Shown here one piece after another: positions 54,798 through 64,000 of a stretch of DNA of 64,000 nt. Source of the DNA: Corydoras sp. C115 (taxonomy: Eukaryota > Chordata > Actinopteri > Siluriformes > Callichthyidae); contig JAFMOC010000244.1 in assembly GCA_019802505.1 (NCBI GenBank), forward strand, positions 387,001 to 451,000, in the 5' to 3' direction. The notes under the pieces were generated by a model. That model ran no database searches. It was not told where the DNA came from and worked only from the letters and a program-made list of their open reading frames with translations. Both the position numbers and the translations under genes were made by a program. Numbering within the stretch: the stretch's first letter is position 1; each line of letters starts with the position of its first letter.

Positions 54798-55282
54798 TCA
54801 GTACGGAACCAGGAGGAGGCTAAATGACCGAGACCGGCCGTGTAATTAGCTTTTTCACTTTCCTCGCCACCTCGACGTGAAGTGCAACCTCTTCATGTTC
54901 CTCTCCGCTCGCTTTCAACAAAACCCATTTCCTCGCCGCTCGCAAAGTGTTCCGAACGACAGAACCGAGAACAAAGCGGCCGCTTCGGTTTCCTTTTAAG
55001 GAAACGACTAAAGCCTCCGCGTCCACCGGCGCTGCCACTTCACCAGCAGAACGGGGATTTCACGAGCCCTGGAGGAGCCTTGATTAGTGAAGACCCCAAA
55101 CCCGGGTTCTGCACGAACAAAAATTAGAACCGCTGACTGACAGGATCCTTAAAAACTCTTTACTGAGTGGGTTTTATATCGTAGACGGATGTTACAATTA
55201 TGTACACTTGGTGCACGGCCTTGTTTCTACACCGCATGTCCATTTTATCAGCGGCACCTGCCAGCAAGATGGACTTTGTGGT

Positions 55283-55560
55283 TCTAGTTCGAGTCATTTA
55301 ATTATAGAGCATTTTTTACAATAGTACATCAGCTTTACAGAGTCAAAAGCCTTTAAACCCCCAAAGATCACGCCGAAGCGACAGTGGCAAGACAAAACTC
55401 CCTGTTATGTTGATATTTTAAGGAAGAAACCTTGTGAGGACCGAGGCTCAGTGGGGGACTCCTCCTCCCTGAGCATCAACAGTGTAGGACAGCCATGTAC
55501 AGATTGTGTGGTGGTCATGTGACCCGTATTTAACAATTGGTTCTAGAGTTGCAGCCTGTA
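55283..55560 (+). repeat. Second dispersed family, long copy
   Basis: It runs from 'tcgagtcatttaattataga' through 'cacgccgaagcgacagtggc' to 'gacccgtatttaacaattgg'. The divergence from the other two copies is modest. Confidence 0.75.
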
Positions 55561-55633
55561 GTCCATCCAGTCCACACCAGTGGGAGACACCCAACACCAT
55601 GACATCACCCAAATGCAAAAATAAATAAACATG

Positions 55634-55850
55634 GGCGTCACAATGGCTTAGTGGTTTAGCATGTTCTCCTCTGAGCGCTAGGGATTCCCGGTTCGAATCC
55701 CAATCTGGGTGGAGTTTCCATGTTCTCTCCGTGTTCATGTGGGTTTCCTCCCACAGTCCAAAAAACATGGATTCAAGGGCCCGAAACGTTCTCCCCTGGA
55801 TGGACCCCCCACGACCCTAATAGAGGATAAACCAGAAGATAATGGATGGA
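55634..55850 (+). mobile_element. SINE with internal deletion
   Basis: The head is ggcgtcacaatggcttagtg with B box ggttcgaatccc. About 120 bp between 'catggattcaagg' and 'gcccgaaacgttctcccc' is missing. Confidence 0.82.
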
Positions 55851-57680
55851 TTAAATTAAAGTTAATATTTAAAGTCCATGATTCATGCTCATTATGTATG
55901 ATGTCATAGCCCTGTCGGGCTCCCTGATTGGTGAATGTTTGCTAAATGCTGCACGTCAAAACATTCCTCTTTTCTGGATACGACGTTTTTATCCGACACC
56001 ATCGCCGGCATGTTGCTTATTAAGGGCCCTGACCCCGGGTTGTGTAATGCTGTTTTGACACAATGTTCCGCGCTATTTAAAGAGCCCTGATTTGAAGTGA
56101 ATTGAATTAAAGGGCTCACAGTTGACGCTGGCAGTCAGCCTCATGCATATTATTCTCCCGCTAAGCATCCTGACCCCGGGCCCCCGGCCCCCGGCCCGCT
56201 CTGAGCCGAAGCAGACCCGGTCTTTGTGAGGGAAGCAGCCATCGCAGGTTCTCCGGGCTCTCCCGTGCGGCCTCTGCCCTTTTGGGACGTCTGTCACATC
56301 CCTTATCTACATCCCCAGCTGCCGAGATTCTAAAAAAAGATCGGAATCCGTGTTCAGGATGTTCTCTGAGTGACGGGGCTTTATATCGGATCGGTCGCTG
56401 ACGGCCGGCTGATACTCAGGGAGCTTAATGCAGGGTGTGTTTGAGAAGCCGTCCTGTACGACATCACCCAGCCAACGCCCGCAGGGATCAGAGGCACGAG
56501 GGCAATTTCACTCCCGTTCATTAAAAGCGCGGCAGCTGCGACGGCGACGGCGTGGACACCACCTTACGGACACGGCGGTGCCGTAAGGGGTCAGCCGTCC
56601 ACCTCCACCATGTCAGCACTGGGGATCCAGGTTCAAATCCCAATCTGGGTGGAGTTCCAGTGTTCTCTCCCCTGGTTTTCTGCTCGTTCTCTAGAGTGTC
56701 TGTGTGAGTAAGTGTGTGTCCAGGGATAGATTGCCCCCCTGTCCTGGGTGTATCGGCCCAGCGCCCGAAACGTTCTCCCCTGGATGGGCATGGGGAAACC
56801 CCCCCGCGACCCTAATAGAGGATAAATGCGTGGAGGGGGAGAGGCGCTGAGAGGAGAACATGCCAACCACTAAGCCACCGTGCATCTCCTAAAATTCGGG
56901 GTGGGGTAAACGTGGTGGAGGAGCATATGGTGGAACTTGTTCAGCCCTCATAGAACCCTCTCCTAACTGGATTAATGACCCCAGGGATGAACTGGTATGC
57001 AGACTGTGAGGGTTTGGTATTCCACATTGATTATTATACAGAATGTAAATTGGGGGTGGGGTGAACGTGGCGGAGGCGTTCCGTTCCCCGTAAGCGCCCG
57101 TGTTCCTGTATGATCGCCCCATGTGAGGGTTCTTCCTCACAGACGTGTTTTTATGATGGATGGAGATCATTACAGCGCGTTCCGTCTAACGACCCGAAGG
57201 CTTTTTGTGCTGAGGAACCTCACTAATACTAATTCCTGGGAAGATCATCCATCGTTTTCTCTCTTACAGGTCTGTGGGCGGATGCCAAACTGCCCTGGGG
57301 TAAATCTCACGGTCACTGTGGAGTGAGCCGCCGGTTCGAGTGGGGTTCCCCCACAATGCACTCCGGGCTCTGCTGCAAAACTGATCAATTATTCATGATG
57401 ATGATGAAATATAAATATAAAACTGACCTTGGTTCTCAGGACCCCTGGAGCAATGAGGGGCAAGGGCCTCGCCCGGGGGGCATGAGATTTGCGCCAGTGG
57501 TGTGAATTGTATTATAGATTTTGTTGGTGTTTTGTCGGCTCGTATACGAGAGCACTGATGAGGTTGTGGTCAGTTCATGAGTCCACGTTCCTATTGGGTA
57601 CTGGAGTGAGGCGCTAAACCCTGACCCTCAACCTCATCATGTTGAGATGATTATAAGTCGCTTTGGATTAAATGATGTGA
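55851..57680. other. Mostly unique block around a rearranged SINE
   Basis: It contains ggcccccggcccccggcccg (about 56178-56198), and a possible second-family SINE tail at 57640-57675 ('gattataagtcgctttggat'). A very short exon-like match (cttacag at 57264-57270) is too weak to call. Confidence 0.4.
56613..56883 (+). mobile_element. SINE joined to an inverted SINE head
   Basis: The plus copy runs 56613-56828, from the B box to 'aatagaggataaatg'. At 56842-56883 the minus-strand head (gctgagaggagaacatgcca, aagccaccgtgc) follows directly. Confidence 0.72.
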
Positions 57681-57756
57681 CGCGTCGATGGGCGTTGACC
57701 GACAGAAACGGGGAAAGAACCCGACCAGAACTCAAACCCAGGACATTTGGCCATGA

Positions 57757-58016
57757 GGGGGAGAACGTTTCGGGCGTTGGGCACCAATCTATCACTGGAC
57801 ACACACACACTCACACTGACATACTATATGGGGCAATTTAGAGCAGCCAATACACCTTGAATCCATGTTTTTGGACTGTGGGAGGAAACCGGAGAACCTA
57901 AAGAAAACCCACGTGGACACGGGGAGAACATGGAAACTCCAACCAGATTGGGATTCGAACCTGGAACCCCAATGCTGAGAGGAGAACATGCCAACCACTA
58001 AGCCACTGTATCACCC
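57757..58016 (-). mobile_element. SINE, tail truncated
   Basis: It is inverted, running from 'ggggagaacgtttcgggcg' to 'aagccactgtatcaccc'. Confidence 0.82.
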
Positions 58017-58036
58017 TTCTCACTCACTCACTCACT

Positions 58037-58378
58037 CTCTTATTATCTTCCACTTAATACTATACTAGGGTCGCGGGGCAGTTCCCCATGCCCATCCAGG
58101 GGAGAACGTCTCGGGCCCTGGGCAGATACACCCAGGACAGGATACCAATCTATCACTGGACACACACTCACTCACACAGAAACACTCTATATGGGGCAAT
58201 TTGGAGAACTCAATTGACCTTGATCCATGTTTTTGGACTGTGGGAGGAAACCGGAGAACCCGGAGGAAACCCACAAGGACATGGAGAGAACATGGGAAAC
58301 TCCACCCAGATGGGGATTCGAAACCTGGAACCCCCAGAGCTGAGAGGAGAACATGCTAAACACTAAGCCACCGTGCCG
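58037..58378 (-). mobile_element. tRNA-derived SINE, near full length
   Basis: It is inverted, with body end 'ttatcttccacttaatac' and a head ending gccaccgtgccga. It lies 20 bp after the preceding copy, in the same orientation. The pair is flanked by a duplicated segment of about 70 bp. Confidence 0.86.
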
Positions 58379-58982
58379 ACGCATCGATGGGCGTTTCCCG
58401 ACAGAACCGGGGCGGGTCTGCAAACCCGAACAGAACTCAAACCCAGGACCGTCTTGCCGTTCGGCGCTACGCCGCCGCGCCGCCACCACAGTTCTAAAAT
58501 AACGAAGTTACCAGAGTCCTAGAACACATTAGATCTAATATTGAATTAATTTAAGCTAATACCCCCCGCTGAATGCAGCGTGCCTCCCGCCCCCCCCCCG
58601 CCCCCCCGACCTTTGTAACTCAGACTGACAGCGGAGCTTATTAAACATATTAGTGTTCCTTCAGCGGGACGTGGAACAGCACGCGATGCGGGTCTCCAGA
58701 AAACCTGGACGCACGTTTAAAGGTTAATGAAGGTCAGGTGACCTTTTGTCCGCCCATGGACGGACGCTCGTCTCAGGAACACGCTGCACCCCGTGCCGTG
58801 CGGGGGCTGTAATGTGTGATGCCCTATTAAGCCCTGTTTAATGCAGGCTCATTAATCAGCGGCCACACTCCGGGAAACACGAGCCCGCAGCTCTGCGCCT
58901 TCAATCCGTTTCCGGGGTCCGAATAAACATGCATGTGCATTAATGCACCAGTCTGTATGTGCTGGGATAGCCCCGATCACCA

Positions 58983-59297
58983 GGGGGGGGGGGGGGCGTT
59001 CCCCATGCCTATCCAGGGGAGAACAATTTCGGGCGCTGGGCAGATACACCCAGGACAGGACGCCAATCTATAACTGGGCACACACTCACTCACACAGACT
59101 ATAGGGGCAATTTAGAGCATTAAATATACTTTAAATCCATGTTTTTGGACTGTGGGAGGAAACCGAAGAACCTGGAGGACACCCACGCGGACACGGGGAG
59201 AACATGGAAACTCCACCCAGATTGGGATTCGAGTCGGGAATCCCCAGCGTTGAGAGGAGAACATGCTAACATAACACTAAGCCAACGTGTTACCCTT
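58983..59297 (-). mobile_element. SINE, tail truncated
   Basis: It is inverted. The poly-G run at 58983-58996 replaces the tail; the head ends 'aagccaacgtgttaccc'. Confidence 0.82.
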
Positions 59298-59321
59298 AAT
59301 TTTTATTCTCACTCACTCTCT

Positions 59322-59614
59322 CATCATCTTCCGCTTTATCCTCTATTGGGGTCGCGGGGGGGTTCCCCATGCCCATCCAGGGGAGAACATCTCAGGCGCT
59401 GGGCAGATACACACAGGACAGGGCGCCAATCCATCGCTGTGCACACACTCACTCACACAGACACACTCTATATGGGGCAATTTGGAGCATCAATTTTTCC
59501 TTAAATCTATGTTTTTGGATTGTGGGTGGAAACCGGAGAACCAGGAGAAAACCCACGCGGACACGGGGAGAACATGCAAACCCCACCCATATCGGGATTC
59601 GAACCTGGAACCAA
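59322..59614 (-). mobile_element. SINE, head truncated
   Basis: It is inverted, running from 'catcatcttccgctttatcc' to 'cgggattcgaacctggaacc'. The sequence 5' of the B box is missing. Confidence 0.82.
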
Positions 59615-60779
59615 AGAAGATCCTTAAAAGTTTAAAACTAGGTTTAAAAAGACTGAGGTTCTAATCAACACTGAACTCCTGGTTGTTGTTTTTAATTCTT
59701 AAATATAATCTTTAAAGATGGGGTAGGCATTTTCTGTACTATTATGGTCTGTGGGAGTCAAAAAAATGTTAAACGAACCATTAATTTCCACAGAATCAGA
59801 TCTTTGAGGTCTTTGAGGTTTGGATGATGGAGTCTTGAACGGTCTCTGTAGTAACAGATAGAGATTCCGATCATGAGTTGTGATTTCTGGAGTCAATCCG
59901 ATGACTGCGGTCTAATTATTGCTAACTTTAACATTGGCACTGACATTTCGCGGCGTCTAAGCCCCCTGCAGTATGCAGAGGGATCAGGTCCAGGCGAAGC
60001 GGGGCCTCGCCGAGCGGGCGCTGATTAAGTTCCAGCACTCCATTGATCTTCTTCCCCTCTCCTCCTGCTTTTTCCGCTAAATAAATAATGTGGATCCAGC
60101 AGGTTCTCCTTAATTGGACTCTCCTCGCGAGCACGCTGGGTGTAGGCTGACCTTTGGGAAGTCGGATCGGTTCTGCCCGGCCCGGCTCCCTGGAAAACAA
60201 ATATGGAGGGAACGTGTGGAACCTGGAAAACTCTCCAGCATTTAATTACAGAGCTGTGAATTACCCCCCGCAACACATACACACACACACCCCACCATGT
60301 GGCAGGATGCTCTGCGGTTGGAGGTTGTCCTCGCTGACCGAAGGGGGGGGCGGGGGGGCGTGGCCTGTACGTCTCTACGACTTGCCCCTCGCGACCGAAA
60401 GTGTCCGCCGGGTAATGAGGTGTAAATGAATATGGACGTTCTGTGAGTGAGGTGCGGAGTTTCGCGGCGACCCCGCGAGGACGAGGACGAGCGGCGGGCC
60501 GCGATCACACGGGCGCTGAGATTTATGTCGGAGGCGCAGATGAAGGACACGCTCCGCATCGCTCACGGGCCGCGAGAAGACAAACGGAGGCGTCATCGCT
60601 GACACATTGAAGAGAACGTTGAGTGCGAGGTCCATCCTGGTTCTGTGTCCCATTGAACGTCAATCCCATGACGTACAAAGTTACAAAGTTCCAAACCCAG
60701 CGTTGAATCGAAACATTTTTAATTTTAGGTTTAAAATTTTTATTCAAATAAAAATAGAAACTCTGGAACCAAAAACCCA
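59615..60779. other. Unique block with CpG-rich end
   Basis: Ordinary AT-leaning sequence to about 60000, then a CpG-rich patch at 60440-60600 (gcggcgaccccgcgaggacg). No exon is supported. Confidence 0.4.
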
Positions 60780-61450
60780 CTTTGGATCATCTGGAGAGTC
60801 TGGATTGGACTGTCTAGGACTTCCCAGGATGGGATTAGACCACATTATATTGCATTGGATTACATTGGATTGCCCAGAATTGTATTTGATTGTCCAGGAT
60901 TGGATTGCCCTGGATAAGATTAGACTGCATCACACGGGATTGGATTCAATTGCTTAGGTATTGGATGGGATTTAATTGCCCATGGTGGGATTACACAAGA
61001 TTACATTGAAATTCCCAGCATTGGATTGCCCAGGATTGGATTATATTGTATTACACAGCATTGTACTGGATTGAATTGCTTATGATTGCATAAGATTGCA
61101 TTTTCCAGGATTGGATTGGGATGGATTAGATTGGATTAAACGGGATTACACAGGATGGGATTATATTGGATTACACAAAATTGCACTGGATTGAATACCT
61201 CATGATTGCAGTAGATTGCATTTTCCACGATTGGATTGGATTGGGATGGATTGCCCAGGTTTGGATGGGATTGGAATCCCCGGGATGAGATTGGACTGGA
61301 TTACACGTGATTAAATTAGATCGGATTGCTCAGAATGACATTGGAATTCCCAGGGTTGTGTTGCTCAGGATTGGATTGGATTTCCGGGCATTGGATTATA
61401 TTGGATTACACACATTGTAGTAGATTGGATTAGACTGGATTGCCCAACTG
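60780..61450. repeat. GATTGGATT-type degenerate repeat
   Basis: The words ggattggattgcccaggatt, ggattacac and tggattgaattgc are scattered with 5-10 bp spacers over about 670 bp. It is AG/T-biased on the + strand. Confidence 0.88.
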
Positions 61451-62089
61451 TCAGTACAACAGACCTCCGTTTGTTTCCTCCACCCTGATTCATCCTCCAT
61501 CCTGAAGACCTTGTATCCATTTTTTTTTATTATTTCATCTCGGCGATGCAGCCGTCAGCGAATCGCGGCGTCTCGCCGTCGTGTTTACAGAGCGTGTTGT
61601 CCGTCGGGCTCTTTAAGCTCTCCAAACATCTCCAGATGACGGATAATACCTGTAATTTGGATGTTTTATGACGGCGTCTCGCTTGCAGGGCTATAATTTA
61701 ACAGCTGCCTTGAATGAAGTCACGTTCCAAAGAAGAACCGAAATAAAACCCAACGATGAGGTAACCTGAGAACACGCCACGCCAAAGTTCAAACCTCCTG
61801 ACGGCTGGTGTCTGAGGTTAACGGGGGATAATCTACCTCGGAAGTGCAGTCAGAAAATGGGAGAGCTCAGCGAGGCTGGAGGTGGATTTGGTCTAGCGTA
61901 ATAATTAAAATAAAAAAATTATTCTACCACTTTGGGTAAACTGGAATTTAGACGGAATTTCGCTTACATTTCAGGTACCACTTTACGTAGATGACATTAA
62001 AGTCTCCTCGAATCCTTAAAAAGCTTAAATCTTAAACTGCGCTGCTCATTACCATCTCAAACCCTGCCAACCGTCGATTTTCACCTGCG

Positions 62090-62225
62090 CCATTTAAATA
62101 GCAATGCTGCGTGTGAATATATCTTCCCCAATCGGCGTATTAAATAGCGTTTAACGTCTTTTAAAATCCAGATAGCTGTACCGCTGAAATAGCACTCCAC
62201 CAAAGTCAGAGTGCACCTGGTTGGT
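62090..62225. mobile_element. Partial relative of the 19.6 kb foldback element
   Basis: 'ttaaatagcaatgctgcgtg' matches 19503, and 'tccaccaaagtcagagtgca' matches 19848. The two motifs are 93 bp apart here and about 340 bp apart at the first locus. Confidence 0.65.
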
Positions 62226-62670
62226 TAATTGACAGCAAAGACACACTGACCTCCACGCCCTCCCTCCATGGAACCCTGGGTTCCATCCATACGTCCATTG
62301 ATTTTGCCTACAGTGCTTCCACACAGAGAGAGCGGTCCTTCACGAAGGTTCCTTTCGATGGAACCCACACAATGTGGCGTGAGGTGAGGAGACCGTGACG
62401 ACCTGACGGCTGTTCCCAGCGGTTCTCGCAGTGACGGATTATTTAGTGTAAGTTTCGCGGCTTTGAACCTCCAACAGCTTGTACATTTCATTACAGCAAT
62501 TAAATAGAGATCTGTATCCGCCAGCGTGGCCTCCATCTTGGATGGTTCCCAAACGCTGCGGCGGGCCGAGCCCTGAGCTGAATGTCTGATTAGCCTGGAA
62601 TGAAGCGCACCGCTCGGTTCTCCAAAACGACTGCGGAAACGGTTCGAGGACCTGACGGATGTTATCAGTG

Positions 62671-62838
62671 AGGTCGACGTTAGCTGCGAGGTTGACGTTA
62701 GCTGCGAGGTCGACGTTAGCGGCAAGGTTTAGGTTAGCGGTGAGGTTTAGGTTAGCGGTGAGGTTTAGGTTAGCGGTGAGGTCGACGTTAGCGGTGAGGT
62801 CGACGTTAGCGGTGAGGTCGACGTTAGCAGTGAGGTTG
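62671..62838. repeat. 18-bp minisatellite
   Basis: About nine units of gttagcggtgaggtcgac or gttagcggtgaggtttag. The unit is divisible by three, so it stays open (LAVRST/LAVRFR). Confidence 0.92.
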
Positions 62839-64000
62839 TGAACCGTTTGATGTTCTTTATGGTGACATCGTAAATTCGTCAGTCGAGTTTATGCATTCTT
62901 TAAAATAAAAGCGTTCCGGCGTTAGAACCGGGTTCTTTAAACACAGGAGGCTGAACAGGATCTATAAGGATGCGATGGCGCGGTGACATAATGAGGATAC
63001 AGAGACGAATCTGTGCGACTTTAAAGCAACCGAGTCCAAACGCTGACAGTCCTGACGGGTTCTGCGGCTCTGCAGAACCTAGTTTGGATATTTCCCACAA
63101 AAAAAGCAGGTTCTGCATTGAAACCACAATCGTTCTGGCCCAGATCCCATTTTCACCCGGTCCACTTACCAGTGTCCAGTGTCCACTTTAGCAGAACGAC
63201 GGAACATCGGAAGCTGCCGACTTCTCCATCGAGAAGGTTCCAAAAAAACCATTGGTTTCTTTGACGTGAAACCGTTCTCCATCCAAAATGTCCTCACTCA
63301 GAGCAACCACGACAGTGACGCCCCGGCGCAGTGATGCTCAGGTGGAACATCTGAACAGTACATCATGGGGGCGCCAGGGAGTCACAGATAAATCAAAGTT
63401 CTGATTCATCCCTAATGATTTAGAAACAAGGTGGCCCTGTCTTCGGTCCTCAGTCGTCCCGCAGTGTCTCATTGGTTCTCATATCTCTCAACATTGACAC
63501 TCGTGTGAGACACAGTGGCCGGGCGAGCGGAGGTTCTGAGTGGAAGACGCCCGGCGGTGCGGCACTGAAAGGTGAGGAGGGCGACGCCCACTGGAGTGCT
63601 GTTGATCTGGGGCTCTTACGTGGGCATACGAGGCTGGAGTTCCTTTGGCGACCGTGACGCCACGCAAATTGGCAAATGATGGAGAACCGATGGCGGAACC
63701 CCATGGGCCGACCGATTTAAAGCTGTGTACACGGAGGCAGGAAGTTGGCGTCTGTGGGTTCTTTAAATTGATCCCGTAGAACCCTCCACCATAAAGTAAT
63801 CTGTAATCATCAGGATCCCACACTTGGTTCCACATCAGCGCTATTTCAATATCCTTGTCTCGGGTTCTCGTTTCCAGGGAGTCGCGTTCTCTCTCCGCTC
63901 GCACCTCTCTCGCCCCCGCCCCACCCCCGCTCTCCTTCCTGTGGTCGCTGGAGGGCGTGATGTTCTCAGGAACGATGTACGGATCTCATTTCCAGTCTTT
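62839..64000. other. Unique block at the window end
   Basis: No repeats beyond isolated runs. Open frames on both strands (for example 63450-63904) have no recognisable domain. Nothing is called. Confidence 0.4.

Noticed and set aside
57271..57300. 30-bp microexon between ctcttacag and gtaaat
   Set aside because: Too short to judge; no protein match can be argued from memory.

Overview
The window is vertebrate nuclear DNA, most likely from a teleost fish. It holds split exons with GT-AG introns, no operons, very many dinucleotide microsatellites and minisatellites, and one highly amplified tRNA-derived SINE. Several repeat phrases resemble repeats of otophysan fish (catfish and relatives), but that placement is from memory and weak.

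Only one gene can be supported. The 3' part of a mitochondrial proline dehydrogenase gene (PRODH) lies on the + strand from 662 to 10879, as eight coding exons in consistent phase (316 codons plus stop). The 5' exons, including the mitochondrial targeting part and the first part of the catalytic barrel, lie upstream of the window. The visible exons keep the catalytic aspartate, the KLVRGAY flavin/substrate motif, the ASHN motif and the C-terminal YLSRR arginine pair. Two AATAAA signals follow at 11164 and 11192.

The introns and the roughly 53 kb downstream are dominated by repeats. About 40 copies or fragments of one SINE occur in both orientations. Intact copies are about 340 bp, with an A box, a B box and a (TGGA)n or (TGAA)n tail. 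Several have exact target-site duplications of 9-19 bp; one is nested inside another copy, one pair is in tandem, and one is internally deleted. A second dispersed family, marked by 'cttgtgaggaccgagg', has four copies. Tandem arrays include a decayed array of about 55 bp subunits surrounding the last PRODH exon (10.1-12.6 kb), two arrays of the same 33-bp unit (14.8 and 17.3 kb), a 40-bp array (44.5 kb), a 14/28-bp array (50.1 kb), an 18-bp array (62.7 kb), TATCR pentamers (41 kb) and GATTGGATT-like repeats (60.8 kb). Large inverted repeats lie at 19.6-20.4 kb, 22.4-22.6 kb and 49.16-49.31 kb, and a 430-bp tandem duplication at 53.9-54.8 kb.

Beyond PRODH no second gene could be established. 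One short exon-like segment with good splice signals (53528-53606) and several repeat-free blocks are flagged. Most long open frames in the window are SINE or minisatellite translations. No complete novel system is visible. The most notable biology is the PRODH exon whose 3' splice site is made of a (GT)14 microsatellite next to a SINE, the embedding of the last PRODH exon in a tandem array, and the recent SINE activity.
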